Assembly: GCA_017416285.1 (NCBI GenBank)
Contig: JAFQCU010000007.1
Location: 20,163 to 84,162, forward strand
DNA from: Clostridia bacterium
GTDB taxonomy: Bacteria > Bacillota > Clostridia > Oscillospirales > Acutalibacteraceae
Direction: 5' to 3'
Length of the DNA: 64,000 bases
The notes under the pieces were generated by a model. It did no database searches, was not told where the DNA came from, and was given only the letters and a program-made list of their open reading frames with translations. Below, in pieces: positions 25,241 through 33,196 of this stretch (its first letter is position 1; the number at the start of each line of letters is the position of its first letter). Made by a program: the position numbers and the translations under genes.

Positions 25241-25272
25241 AAAAAGCGACTTGCTGAAACAAGTCGCTTTTT
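25241..25272 (-). terminator. Terminator of tRNA-Ser
   Basis: A 13-bp stem AAAAAGCGACTTG (25241-25253) with CAAGTCGCTTTTT (25260-25272). Read on the minus strand it follows the tRNA by 1 base and ends in a T run. Confidence 0.85.
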
Positions 25273-25273
25273 C

Positions 25274-25365
25274 TGGCGCAGAGAGAGGGATTCGAACCCT
25301 CGGTGTATTATTAGTACACACACGATTTCCAATCGTGCGCCTTAGACCAGCTCAGCCATCTCTGC
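25274..25365 (-). tRNA. tRNA-Ser (GGA anticodon)
   Basis: A class II tRNA of 89 bases plus an encoded CCA (25276-25274). Acceptor stem GCAGAGA/TCTCTGC, D-arm TGGCTGAGCTGGTCTAAGGC, anticodon loop TTGGAAA with GGA at 25330-25328, a long variable arm (GTGTACTAATAATACAC) and the T-loop GGTTCGAATCC. The long variable arm and anticodon together specify serine (UCC/UCU codons). It is transcribed from its own promoter. Confidence 0.95.
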
Positions 25366-25388
25366 ATACGTTTTATTAACGCCCAATT

Positions 25389-25417
25389 AGTATACCAAAA
25401 AGAAACTCAAAAATCAA
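25389..25417 (-). promoter_or_regulatory. Promoter of tRNA-Ser
   Basis: On the minus strand TTGATT (25417-25412), a 17-base spacer and TATACT (25394-25389), 23 bases before the tRNA. Confidence 0.65.
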
Positions 25418-25432
25418 GTAAAAAATTAAATC

Positions 25433-25461
25433 TTGTATAAAAAAATAAAATGTGTTATATT
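25433..25461 (+). promoter_or_regulatory. Promoter of the sodium symporter gene
   Basis: TTGTAT (25433-25438), a 17-base spacer and TATATT (25456-25461); AGGAGG follows before the ATG at 25491. Confidence 0.55.
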
Positions 25462-25490
25462 TAATATAAATTAAACCTTAGGAGGTTATT

Positions 25491-26861
25491 ATGGAGAGAG
25501 AAAAGCTTTCTAGCCGCTTGGGCTTTATATTGCTCAGTGCCGGCTGTGCCATAGGTATTGGCAACGTTTGGAAATTCCCTTGGATGGTTGGTCAATACGG
25601 CGGCGCAATTTTCGTACTTATTTATTTGTTCTTTTTAGTTGTTATGGGTCTTCCTGTTATGACTATGGAATTTGCCCTTGGTCGTGCTTCACAAAAAAGC
25701 CCTGCCGCAATGTACAAGCAGTTAGAGCCCAAGGGTTCAAAATGGCATTGGCACGGTTATACTGCATTTGCAGGTAACTATATTTTAATGATGTTCTACA
25801 CCACCGTTACCGGTTGGATGATTAACTACTTCGTTAAAATGGCAAGCGGTAAATTTGTTGGCACAACACCTGAAACTGTACCAAACATATTTGGCGAAAT
25901 GGTTTCAGACCCTATTCAAATGGTGCTCTTTATGGCTATTGCCGTTATTATCGGTATCGGCGTTTGTGCTTTGGGCGTAAACAAGGGCGTTGAAAAGGTA
26001 AGCAAATACTTAATGCTTGCTTTACTTGCGATTATGGTTGTGCTCGCAATTAACAGCTGCTTCCTTAAAGGCGGTAATGCCGGTCTTAAATTCTATTTGT
26101 TGCCCGATTGGGATAAGTTTATAAATAATAACCCCGGTTCGGTTGTGGTTGGTGCTATGAATCAGGCATTCTTTACCCTTTCACTCGGTATTGGTTCAAT
26201 GGCGATTTTTGGCAGCTATCTTGACAAAAAGCGCTCGCTTATGGGAGAAGCTATTAACGTTGCTTCACTTGATACCTTTGTGGCATTTACTTCGGGCCTT
26301 ATTATTTTCCCCGCTGCATTTGCTTATAATATTCCTGTTGATGCAGGTCCAAACCTTATCTTTATTACATTACCTAACGTGTTTAACAATTTGCCCGGTG
26401 GCAGAATTTGGGGTACACTTTTCTTTGTATTTATGTCCTTTGCGGCACTTTCAACCGTTATTGCGGTTTTCGAAAACATTATTGCTTGCAGTATGGATAT
26501 GTTTAAGTGGAGCCGTAAAAAGGCTTGTCTTATTAATGGTATCGCATTATTTGTGCTGTCACTTCCTTGTGCGCTTGGCTTTAATGTTTGGTCTGGATTT
26601 GTTCCTTTTGCAAAGGGTACAAACTTCCTCGATTTAGAAGATTTTATCGTTAACTTTATAATGCTTCCGGTTGGTGCATTCCTCTTTATTGTTTTCTGTA
26701 CCTGGAAATTTGGTTGGGGTTGGAAAAACTTCAAGGAAGAAGCTAACACCGGTAAGGGCGTAAAGGTGCAAAATTGGATGCGTATTTATATGCAGTACAT
26801 TTTACCGATTTTTGTACTTGTAATTTTGGTTTACGGTTTAGTAACATTTAAATATCGTTAA
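25491..26861 (+). CDS. Neurotransmitter:sodium symporter family transporter (amino acid uptake)
   Basis: A 456-residue protein with about eleven or twelve membrane segments. The family start SRLGFILLSAGCAIGIGNVWKF contains the Na+ site of helix 1, and GGAIFVLIYL with GLPVMTMEFALGRAS continue the signature. Bacterial members (LeuT, TnaT, MhsT) take up amino acids with Na+. The sequence of about 456 residues is the common eleven-helix form of Bacillota. It is a single-gene unit with clean promoter and terminator. Substrate not readable. Confidence 0.92.
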   Translation: MEREKLSSRLGFILLSAGCAIGIGNVWKFPWMVGQYGGAIFVLIYLFFLVVMGLPVMTMEFALGRASQKSPAAMYKQLEPKGSKWHWHGYTAFAGNYILMMFYTTVTGWMINYFVKMASGKFVGTTPETVPNIFGEMVSDPIQMVLFMAIAVIIGIGVCALGVNKGVEKVSKYLMLALLAIMVVLAINSCFLKGGNAGLKFYLLPDWDKFINNNPGSVVVGAMNQAFFTLSLGIGSMAIFGSYLDKKRSLMGEAINVASLDTFVAFTSGLIIFPAAFAYNIPVDAGPNLIFITLPNVFNNLPGGRIWGTLFFVFMSFAALSTVIAVFENIIACSMDMFKWSRKKACLINGIALFVLSLPCALGFNVWSGFVPFAKGTNFLDLEDFIVNFIMLPVGAFLFIVFCTWKFGWGWKNFKEEANTGKGVKVQNWMRIYMQYILPIFVLVILVYGLVTFKYR

Positions 26862-26866
26862 AATTT

Positions 26867-26896
26867 AAAGCGAGGCATCAAGCCTCGCTTTTTTAT
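26867..26896 (+). terminator. Rho-independent terminator of the symporter gene
   Basis: A 10-bp stem AAAGCGAGGC (26867-26876) with GCCTCGCTTT (26882-26891), then T run. Confidence 0.9.
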
Positions 26897-27020
26897 GTTT
26901 AATATTTCAAATTATAGTTTGTAGGGGACTTTATTAGGAATTTGTAGAAGACAATATAGTTTAATTTACACAATAATTACGCATTACGAATTCCTAATTC
27001 CGAATTAGATAAACCCCAAT

Positions 27021-27851
27021 TTATTTTTCAAACCCAATTATAATTCCGCCGCTTTCGGCGTAAAAGCTGCAAAGCCCACCCGTTTTGCAAATCTTAATAT
27101 CACGTGTGCCGAATTCTTTTTCAAATTCAGCCTTAAGCGTTTGGGCGAATACATCGTTTTGGCAGTGCGAAATACGGATTTTACCGTTTTTACAACCGGC
27201 AGTCTTCATTCTTTCAATTATTGAGGCAAGGGCCTTTTTGTCGCCACGGCTTTTGTCGGTAATATCAAGCCGACCCTCGTCACTTGCAAGACCGATTACC
27301 CTTATGCCCAAAATGCCTGAAATTTTTGCAACGGCGTGGCTGACACGGCCGTTATTTGCAAGATTTTTAAGGGACTGAAGCATAAACAAAAGACCGGTTG
27401 TTTTTTGATATTCGGTAATTTGCTTGCAAATTTCATCAAAGGAAATACCGCTTAAAATCAGTTCCTCAAGCTTTTCAATAATAAGCTGCATTTCGCCGCC
27501 TGTTGAAAGCGAATCAATAACAAAAACATTTCGGTTTGGGTGTTGGGTTTCATATTCGCTTGCGGCAAGACATGCCGAATTAAAGCTGCCCGAAAGGTTT
27601 GACGATATTGTTATACAAAAAATATTTTCACTCTCACCAAATGATATAAGCCAGTCGTTTACACCAGGGCAGGCGGTTGAGGATTTGCCCGAATAATTCT
27701 TTAAATATGCTACCATTTCATCGGCGTTAAGACTGTCATCATCAATAAACTCACGTTCGTTTGTGATGATTTTCAGGGGTGCGGATGCTGTGGGTATGTG
27801 GGTTATGTTTATTTTATCTGCCGAAGAATCGGCAACAATTTTGTAGTTCAT
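27021..27851 (-). CDS. DegV family fatty-acid-binding protein
   Basis: A 276-residue protein. The DegV pattern is visible: IVADSSAD at the N-terminus, STACPGVNDWL, ITISSNLSGSFNSA (fatty-acid carboxylate-binding Thr/Ser), VIDSLSTGGEMQL, and LANNGRVSHAVAKISGILGI. DegV proteins bind a single fatty acid and are the FakB-type partners of a fatty acid kinase (FakA), which is not in this window. It lies between two terminators and seems to be its own unit. Confidence 0.9.
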   Translation of the reverse strand: MNYKIVADSSADKINITHIPTASAPLKIITNEREFIDDDSLNADEMVAYLKNYSGKSSTACPGVNDWLISFGESENIFCITISSNLSGSFNSACLAASEYETQHPNRNVFVIDSLSTGGEMQLIIEKLEELILSGISFDEICKQITEYQKTTGLLFMLQSLKNLANNGRVSHAVAKISGILGIRVIGLASDEGRLDITDKSRGDKKALASIIERMKTAGCKNGKIRISHCQNDVFAQTLKAEFEKEFGTRDIKICKTGGLCSFYAESGGIIIGFEK

Positions 27852-27924
27852 AAAATACCTCTTTTATGTGTTTGGTATAATTATGCCACAAACCAAATAA
27901 AAAAACACTCTAACAAATAAAAAA

Positions 27925-27968
27925 CAATTCTACCGTCTGAAATGATAATTCTAATGACGGTAGAATTG
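27925..27968 (-). terminator. Terminator of the GH5-DMT operon
   Basis: A 13-bp perfect stem CAATTCTACCGTC (27925-27937) with GACGGTAGAATTG (27956-27968) around an 18-base loop. On the minus strand it is followed by a T-rich run, just after the DMT exporter stop. Confidence 0.8.
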
Positions 27969-27971
27969 TTG

Positions 27972-28835
27972 TTAAATACTGAAAATTATAACGGTTATAG
28001 CGCCAAGTATTATTATGGCTATATTTTTTAATGATATCTTTTCTTTAAAAAGAATAATGCCTAAAAGGGTTGAAAGCAGAATAACCGAAATGTTTTGAAG
28101 CGGGAAAAACGCTGCACTTTTAATGCGCCCTGCAAGGATTGTGTTAAACAGGTTTGCACCGCCAAAGCAAAGGCCGGCAACAGACGGGAAAATAACGTTG
28201 CGTTTTTGGATTTTTGCTTTGTTTTTACAGCACATAAAGCCGATGATTGATGATAAAAATGCCAACGTAAAGGCGATTATTAAAAATTCATTTCTTTCGG
28301 ATTTATATGCGGAATTTTGCTGTACCTTTTGCATAATTCCCAACCCGCCGGATGATATCATAGCAACGATAATCGGAAGCACGAAGGTTTTGCCGCTTTT
28401 GCCGCTTTTTTCTTTGCCGATTACTGTAACAGCAATGGTGGTAAGTGCAAGCGTAAAGCCCAACAAATCGGTGATGGTGAATTCTTCATTCCAAAAGATT
28501 GAGCCCGATATGGTTGGTATAATAAACCCTAGCGAATAAACAACACTGCAGATTGAGGTGCTGCCGATTTTAAGCGCCAGAGTAAACATCCATTGTGATG
28601 CTATCAGCAAAATGCCGTAAATAATGCCGTAAATAATGGTTGTTACCGATATTGCTGAAAATGAGGTTATATTAAAGCCTGTCAGCAATAATGCGGCTGC
28701 CAAAAACAGCATTGCTTGAGAAAAGAAAAAATGTGATGTGGCGCTGTTATCGGCGGCAGTTTTTTTAGAAGCTATGTTTCTGCCTGATGTCAATGAAACC
28801 GAAAGCAGTAAAAAAAGTAAATTTTCTTTTGTCAT
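27972..28835 (-). CDS. DMT superfamily (EamA-like) transporter
   Basis: A 287-residue protein with about ten hydrophobic segments in two halves, matching the EamA arrangement (FFFSQAMLFLAAALLL in the first, PLQNISVILLSTLLGIILFKEKIS in the second). The phrase GIILFKEKISLKNIAIIILG is typical of the last EamA helices. DMT proteins export or import small metabolites or sugars. The start overlaps the GH5 stop by 4 bases, so it is translated with the glycosidase and may move its product; this is inferred. Confidence 0.82.
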   Translation of the reverse strand: MTKENLLFLLLSVSLTSGRNIASKKTAADNSATSHFFFSQAMLFLAAALLLTGFNITSFSAISVTTIIYGIIYGILLIASQWMFTLALKIGSTSICSVVYSLGFIIPTISGSIFWNEEFTITDLLGFTLALTTIAVTVIGKEKSGKSGKTFVLPIIVAMISSGGLGIMQKVQQNSAYKSERNEFLIIAFTLAFLSSIIGFMCCKNKAKIQKRNVIFPSVAGLCFGGANLFNTILAGRIKSAAFFPLQNISVILLSTLLGIILFKEKISLKNIAIIILGAITVIIFSI

Positions 28836-29920
28836 ACTTCGCCTCGGATAATTTTAGCCATTTCATCACTTAAAATTTTGCGGTTATCATCATCCACAAG
28901 GCTGAAACGGTTACCATCGTTGGGGGTGCTTAAATAGTTCCACGAGCAATAGGGAATATTATTTTCCTTTAAAACGGTTATAACATCACGCATCCAGTTT
29001 TCACGCCATTTAATGTCAGCGTGGCGGATAGTACCAAACTCACCGCACCACAAAACCTTATCGGGGTTTTGTTCCACAAAAGCGATAGCGGGCTTAAGCG
29101 ATTGACGAATGTGGTTAATATCCATTTTTTCGTAATTTGCATAAGCGTTTGGATTATTAAATACCGTTTTGTGATAATCACGGTAGCGTTCAATGTCACA
29201 GGGATAAGGCATTCTGCGGTTGTAATATAAGGGCGCCGCCTGTAATACACCCTGCTGATGGGTGAATTCGAACGGGTCATAGGTGTGGAAGGTGTAAATC
29301 ACCTTTTCGTCATCGAATAGTTTGAGGTGACGTAGGGTGTGTACGCTGTTCCACGAGGTTGATCCAACAATAATTATACGTTCCTTATTGAGTTTACGTA
29401 TTGCGTTAACGGTTTTTTCGGCAAGGTCGTTCCATTTTTGCGGATTAACATCACGCACCTCGTTTAAAAGCTCGAAGGCAATGCTGTTATCGTTATTGTA
29501 ACGCTTTTCAAAAGCGAGCCAAAGCGAAATAAAGCGATTTTGAAGCTCATCATCATCGAGAAGCTCAACCTCTTCTTTAATATCACAGTAGTTGCCGATT
29601 GCCTTGTGCATATTAAGTACAACGTTAAGATTATACTTTTTACACCATAAAATAAAATTGTCAACGTGTGTGAAAATTTCTTCACGATAGCTGTATGGCG
29701 CCTCTTCAAAAACTATCTGGTCAAAGCCTAGGCGAATATGGTCCATTCCAAGCTCACTTATATATTTTATGTCTTCTTCGGTGATATATGTTGCGAAGTG
29801 TTCCATATCGCCGACAGTGAGACAAAGGCGACGGTCCATTGGCAAAACGTTAAAGCGTTTATAGTTGGTAAGCCAACCGCCGATACCCATTCCGTGTTCA
29901 AATCCAATAAAGCGTTTCAT
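28832..29920 (-). CDS. Glycoside hydrolase family 5 (cellulase-fold)
   Basis: A 362-residue TIM-barrel glycosidase without a signal peptide, so it acts inside the cell on imported oligosaccharides. The acid/base Glu is in FELLNEVRD (about 154), the nucleophile in VLWCGEFGT (about 294). HIRLGFD, VVLNMHKA and YTFHTYDPFEFTHQ are further GH5 landmarks. The start is the ATG at 29920, 8 bases from AGGAG; a GTG at 29929 overlaps the ribosome site. The likely substrate is a beta-glucan or mannan oligosaccharide, which cannot be read. Divergent from the AraC gene, its probable regulator. Confidence 0.88.
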   Translation of the reverse strand: MKRFIGFEHGMGIGGWLTNYKRFNVLPMDRRLCLTVGDMEHFATYITEEDIKYISELGMDHIRLGFDQIVFEEAPYSYREEIFTHVDNFILWCKKYNLNVVLNMHKAIGNYCDIKEEVELLDDDELQNRFISLWLAFEKRYNNDNSIAFELLNEVRDVNPQKWNDLAEKTVNAIRKLNKERIIIVGSTSWNSVHTLRHLKLFDDEKVIYTFHTYDPFEFTHQQGVLQAAPLYYNRRMPYPCDIERYRDYHKTVFNNPNAYANYEKMDINHIRQSLKPAIAFVEQNPDKVLWCGEFGTIRHADIKWRENWMRDVITVLKENNIPYCSWNYLSTPNDGNRFSLVDDDNRKILSDEMAKIIRGEV

Positions 29921-29942
29921 TTTAACCACTCCTTTTAAGGAA

Positions 29943-29971
29943 ATTATATATTTTAAACCTTGGATTGTAAA
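29943..29971 (-). promoter_or_regulatory. Promoter of the GH5-DMT operon
   Basis: On the minus strand TTTACA (29971-29966), a 17-base spacer and a perfect TATAAT (29948-29943). Only 20 bases separate it from the divergent AraC promoter. Confidence 0.7.
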
Positions 29972-29991
29972 TGCAGTAAAAACTTATATAC

Positions 29992-30020
29992 TTGCACAAA
30001 AGATAGATTTATGGTAAAAT
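29992..30020 (+). promoter_or_regulatory. Promoter of the AraC-family gene
   Basis: TTGCAC (29992-29997), a 17-base spacer and TAAAAT (30015-30020). A start near 30027 would give a leader of only about 9 bases. Confidence 0.65.
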
Positions 30021-30035
30021 ACTTTTGGTGATGGT

Positions 30036-30800
30036 ATGAAAAATATTTCGGCAACAATAACACCGCCTAATACAATAGAATACCCCTTGCATCAACACAA
30101 CAAGTGGGAAATAATGTATTATTTAAGCGGCGATGGTGTTTTGGCCACCGAAGAAAAGGATATACCCTTTAAAAGCGGCAGTATTATTATTGTGCCGCCT
30201 AAAACTGTACATGGTTCTATTTCTAAAAAAGGGTTTGTTAATATTTCTATAAGCGGTGATTTTGAAGGTTATTTTATGTTTAATGCCCCCGTTTTGTTGG
30301 AGGATAATCAATATAACGAGGGCAAGCATCTTTCAAGTCTTATATTTAATAACCGATATGCTGATACGGCATATTTATCGGCTCTGTGCACGGCTTATGT
30401 TTGTTTTTTACTTCAAAATGTTGAATGTAAAAGCGGTGTGAGGATGGCTGTTAGCGGTATTACTACTGAACTTACGGAAAATTTTTCTGATTCGCAGCTG
30501 GATGTTTGTGACATACTTAAAAAAAGCGGATATGCCGAAGATTATATAAGGTCAGAATTTAAAAAGCAGACAGGTCTTACGCCGGTTCAGTTTTTAACGA
30601 AAACACGAATTGAACACGCACGGCAGTTGTTGGAAATATATGGACATAGCATAACAGTAAACGAGGTTATGCTCGCTTGCGGATTTGAGGATTTATCATA
30701 TTTTTCAAGACGCTTTAAACAGTTTATCGGTTGTTCACCATATACGTATAAAAAAGGAATTTTTAAGGGGTTAAGCTATGAAAACAACAGTAAAGGTTAA
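30036..30800 (+). CDS. AraC-family transcriptional regulator
   Basis: A 254-residue regulator. The N-terminal cupin (1-90: YPLHQHNKWEIMYYLSGDG, IIIVPPKTVHG) would bind a sugar or glycoside. The C-terminal AraC domain (about 150-250) has two helix-turn-helix units: CDILKKSGYAEDYIRSEFKK and VMLACGFEDLSYFSRRFKQ, ending with the usual GCSPYTYKK. It is divergent from the GH5 operon with abutting promoters, so it most likely activates that operon. Its last 23 bases overlap the acyltransferase gene. Confidence 0.87.
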   Translation: MKNISATITPPNTIEYPLHQHNKWEIMYYLSGDGVLATEEKDIPFKSGSIIIVPPKTVHGSISKKGFVNISISGDFEGYFMFNAPVLLEDNQYNEGKHLSSLIFNNRYADTAYLSALCTAYVCFLLQNVECKSGVRMAVSGITTELTENFSDSQLDVCDILKKSGYAEDYIRSEFKKQTGLTPVQFLTKTRIEHARQLLEIYGHSITVNEVMLACGFEDLSYFSRRFKQFIGCSPYTYKKGIFKGLSYENNSKG

Positions 30801-32043
30801 AAGCTATGATGAGGCAATTTCTAAAATTCAGAAAAATCATAAAAAACCTATTAAGCCATTATTTGTAATGCAAACACTTATAAGGGTTTTGTCCTTTTTT
30901 ACACTTTTACCACTTGGCTTTAAATACACTAAAAAGGGTATGGAAAAAGTTTCTAAAAACGAGCCGTGTCTTTATCTTATGAACCATTCCGCATTTGTTG
31001 ATTTGCAGATTGCTTCAACAATTCTGTGGCCGAAAAAATACAGCATTATTATGACGTCGGACGGGTTTGTAGGTAAAAATTTGTTAATGAAAACTATTGG
31101 TTGTATTCCAACCCAAAAGTTTGTAAGTGACAGCGTTTTGGTACGTGACATTTTTCATTGTATTAAGAAAAACAAAACCTCAGTTTTGTTGTATCCGGAA
31201 GCAAGCTACAGCTTCGATGGCAGGGCAACCACCTTGCCTGAAAGCCTTGGCAAACTTGTTAAAAAATTGGGTGTGCCGGTTGTTATGATAACTACGACAG
31301 GTGCCTTTATGCACCAACCGCTTTATAACAATCTTAAAAAACGCAAGGTTAAAATTTCGGCAGAAATAGAGTGCTTATTAACCGCCGACCAAACGGACAA
31401 GCTTTCTTTTGAAGAAATTAACCGAATTATTGGTGAAAAATTTAATTTTGATAATTTTAAGTGGCAACAGGAAAACAAAATAAAAATCAGTGAAAAATAC
31501 AGGGCCGATTATCTGCACCGTGTTTTGTATAAATGCCCGCACTGTGGTGTTGAGGGTGAGACTGTAGGCAAGGGAACAACCCTTACCTGTAATGCGTGCG
31601 GCAAGGTGTGGGAGCTTACCGAATATGGTTTTATGAAAGCTCAAAACGGTGAGACTGAATTTCCGCACGTGCCTGATTGGTACGATTATGAACGCCAGTC
31701 GGTAAAAAAAGAGCTTCTTGACGGAAGCTATAACCTTGACTGTGATGTGGATATTTATATGCTAACCGATATGAAAGCTATTTATAACGTGGGCAGCGGT
31801 CGGCTTATACATAATAATAAGGGCTTTAGATTAACAGGGTGTGATGGAAAAATAGATTACACTCAAGTGCCTGAGCTTTCCTACAGCCTTTACTCTGATT
31901 ATTACTGGTATGAAATTGGTGATATGGTTTGTATCGGCAACGGCAAGGTGCTTTATTACTGCTTCCCGAAGGATAAGTCGATAAGTGTAGCAAAGGTGCG
32001 TTTAGCGGCTGAAGAATTATATAAGATTGTTACCGGAAAATAA
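30778..32043 (+). CDS. PlsC-like acyltransferase with C-terminal zinc ribbon
   Basis: A 421-residue protein. Residues 30-220 are a PlsC-type 1-acylglycerol-phosphate acyltransferase domain with the catalytic H-x4-D (His 70, Asp 75 in NHSAFVD) and LYPEASYSFDG at the position of the E-G-T-R motif. A zinc ribbon follows (about 251-278; C-x2-C ... C-x2-C in CPHCGVEGE and CNACGKVW), and then an unrecognised C-terminal beta-rich region of about 140 residues. It acts at the membrane, probably acylating a lipid or lipid-like acceptor. The zinc ribbon and extra domain are unusual for PlsC. Coupled to the AraC gene by a 23-base overlap. Confidence 0.75.
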   Translation: MKTTVKVKSYDEAISKIQKNHKKPIKPLFVMQTLIRVLSFFTLLPLGFKYTKKGMEKVSKNEPCLYLMNHSAFVDLQIASTILWPKKYSIIMTSDGFVGKNLLMKTIGCIPTQKFVSDSVLVRDIFHCIKKNKTSVLLYPEASYSFDGRATTLPESLGKLVKKLGVPVVMITTTGAFMHQPLYNNLKKRKVKISAEIECLLTADQTDKLSFEEINRIIGEKFNFDNFKWQQENKIKISEKYRADYLHRVLYKCPHCGVEGETVGKGTTLTCNACGKVWELTEYGFMKAQNGETEFPHVPDWYDYERQSVKKELLDGSYNLDCDVDIYMLTDMKAIYNVGSGRLIHNNKGFRLTGCDGKIDYTQVPELSYSLYSDYYWYEIGDMVCIGNGKVLYYCFPKDKSISVAKVRLAAEELYKIVTGK

Positions 32044-32046
32044 AAA

Positions 32047-32082
32047 AACGAGGTCACAAAATCGTGACCTCGTTCAATTTTT
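32047..32082. terminator. Terminator between acyltransferase and glucokinase (convergent)
   Basis: An 11-bp stem AACGAGGTCAC/GTGACCTCGTT (32047-32074) with A-rich left and T-rich right flank. Confidence 0.85.
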
Positions 32083-32087
32083 ATATT

Positions 32088-33041
32088 TTATTGACCCAAA
32101 AGACCTGCGCCGATAATACCTGCATCGTTGCCAAGCTCGGCAATTTTAATTTCGGCAAAATTCTTGCGCATGCTGTGACCGTATTCTTGGTTTCGTGCAA
32201 GCTCGGTAAGGGGCTTTAACAGGTAGTCGCCCTCGCCGCAAACGCCGCCGCCGATGCAAAGTACGTTTGGCTGGAAAATATTAACCATATTAGCAATACC
32301 ACAAGCGAGATAATAGATGTATTCGTCTACAACCTCTTGACCTGCCTTATCGCCTTTCTTTGCAGCGTCAAAAGCGGTGCGGCCACTGATATTTTCCATA
32401 TCGTTTTTAATCATGTCCCACATAATTGTATCTTTTGTGGACAAAAGCTTATCTTTTGTCATATTTTTAAGACCTGTTGCCGAGCTGTATGCTTCCCAAC
32501 AGCCCTTGCGTCCGCAACTACAGGTTCTTCCATCGGTTTTAATAACGGTGTGACCAAGCTCACCGCCTGCAAAGTTAAAGCCCGAATAAAGCTTGCGGTT
32601 GATAACAATACCGCCGCCAACACCTGTGCCGAGTGTTATCATAATAACGTTGTCGCTGCCCTTACCGGCGCCCATAATAGCTTCACCCAAAGCGGCGGCG
32701 TTAGCATCGTTTTCAACGTAAACTTTTTTAACGCCTGTGCGGGCGGAAAGCTCTGCCGAGATGGGGTAATTTTCCATTTTAACATTGTTTGAATATACAA
32801 CCATACCCTTTGGCGGCTCAACCGAACCGGGGGTAGCAATACCGATGTATGCAATATCATCGGGGGTCAGGTTATTTTTATCCATAAGTGTTTTGCAAAG
32901 CTTGCCCATATCATCCATAATTTCGCTTATGTCACGTTCGGTTCTGGTGGGACATTTTTCTTTTGCAATAATTTTAAAATCCTTGTCCAAAAGACCAACG
33001 GCGATATTAGTACCGCCTAAATCTACGCCTATATAATACAT
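32088..33041 (-). CDS. ROK-family glucokinase
   Basis: A 317-residue sugar kinase. It has the phosphate-binding start YYIGVDLGGTNIAVGL, the ROK zinc motif C-x-C-G-x2-G-C-x-E as CSCGRKGCWEAYSS (about 173), VENDANAAALGE with the catalytic Asp, and GIGTGVGGG-like ATP site TLGTGVGGGIVINRK. It phosphorylates glucose, or possibly another hexose, with ATP. The ATG at 33041 has GGAAAG upstream. A longer frame to 33158 runs over the divergent nagA promoter region and is not credible. Confidence 0.9.
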   Translation of the reverse strand: MYYIGVDLGGTNIAVGLLDKDFKIIAKEKCPTRTERDISEIMDDMGKLCKTLMDKNNLTPDDIAYIGIATPGSVEPPKGMVVYSNNVKMENYPISAELSARTGVKKVYVENDANAAALGEAIMGAGKGSDNVIMITLGTGVGGGIVINRKLYSGFNFAGGELGHTVIKTDGRTCSCGRKGCWEAYSSATGLKNMTKDKLLSTKDTIMWDMIKNDMENISGRTAFDAAKKGDKAGQEVVDEYIYYLACGIANMVNIFQPNVLCIGGGVCGEGDYLLKPLTELARNQEYGHSMRKNFAEIKIAELGNDAGIIGAGLLGQ

Positions 33042-33141
33042 AAAAATCACTTTCCTTTTTATATTCCAACTCATTATAGCAAACATAACAATAAAAGTAA
33101 ACAAAATATTGGATTTTATAGAAAAATTCCCAAAAATCCTA

Positions 33142-33169
33142 TTGTATTTGCTAAGCAAAATGCTATACT
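33142..33169 (+). promoter_or_regulatory. Promoter of nagA
   Basis: TTGTAT (33142-33147), a 16-base spacer and TATACT (33164-33169); GGGGAGG follows. Confidence 0.6.
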
Positions 33170-33196
33170 TAAATTGAAAAGGGGAGGTATGCGTTT

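Noticed and set aside
25160-25345. Open frame across the tRNA-Ser antisense strand
   Set aside because: It reads through the tRNA and the hairpin repeat; typical spurious protein (RRERDSNPR-type antisense-tRNA translation).
26892-27020. Gene in the gap between the symporter and degV
   Set aside because: Only an AT-rich stretch with an ATTAGGAATT/AATTCCTAAT inverted repeat and a copy of the post-terminator motif; no credible frame.
32088-33158. 39-residue N-terminal extension of the glucokinase
   Set aside because: The extension is AT-rich, lies over the divergent nagA promoter and lacks the conserved ROK start, which begins at 33041 with a ribosome site.
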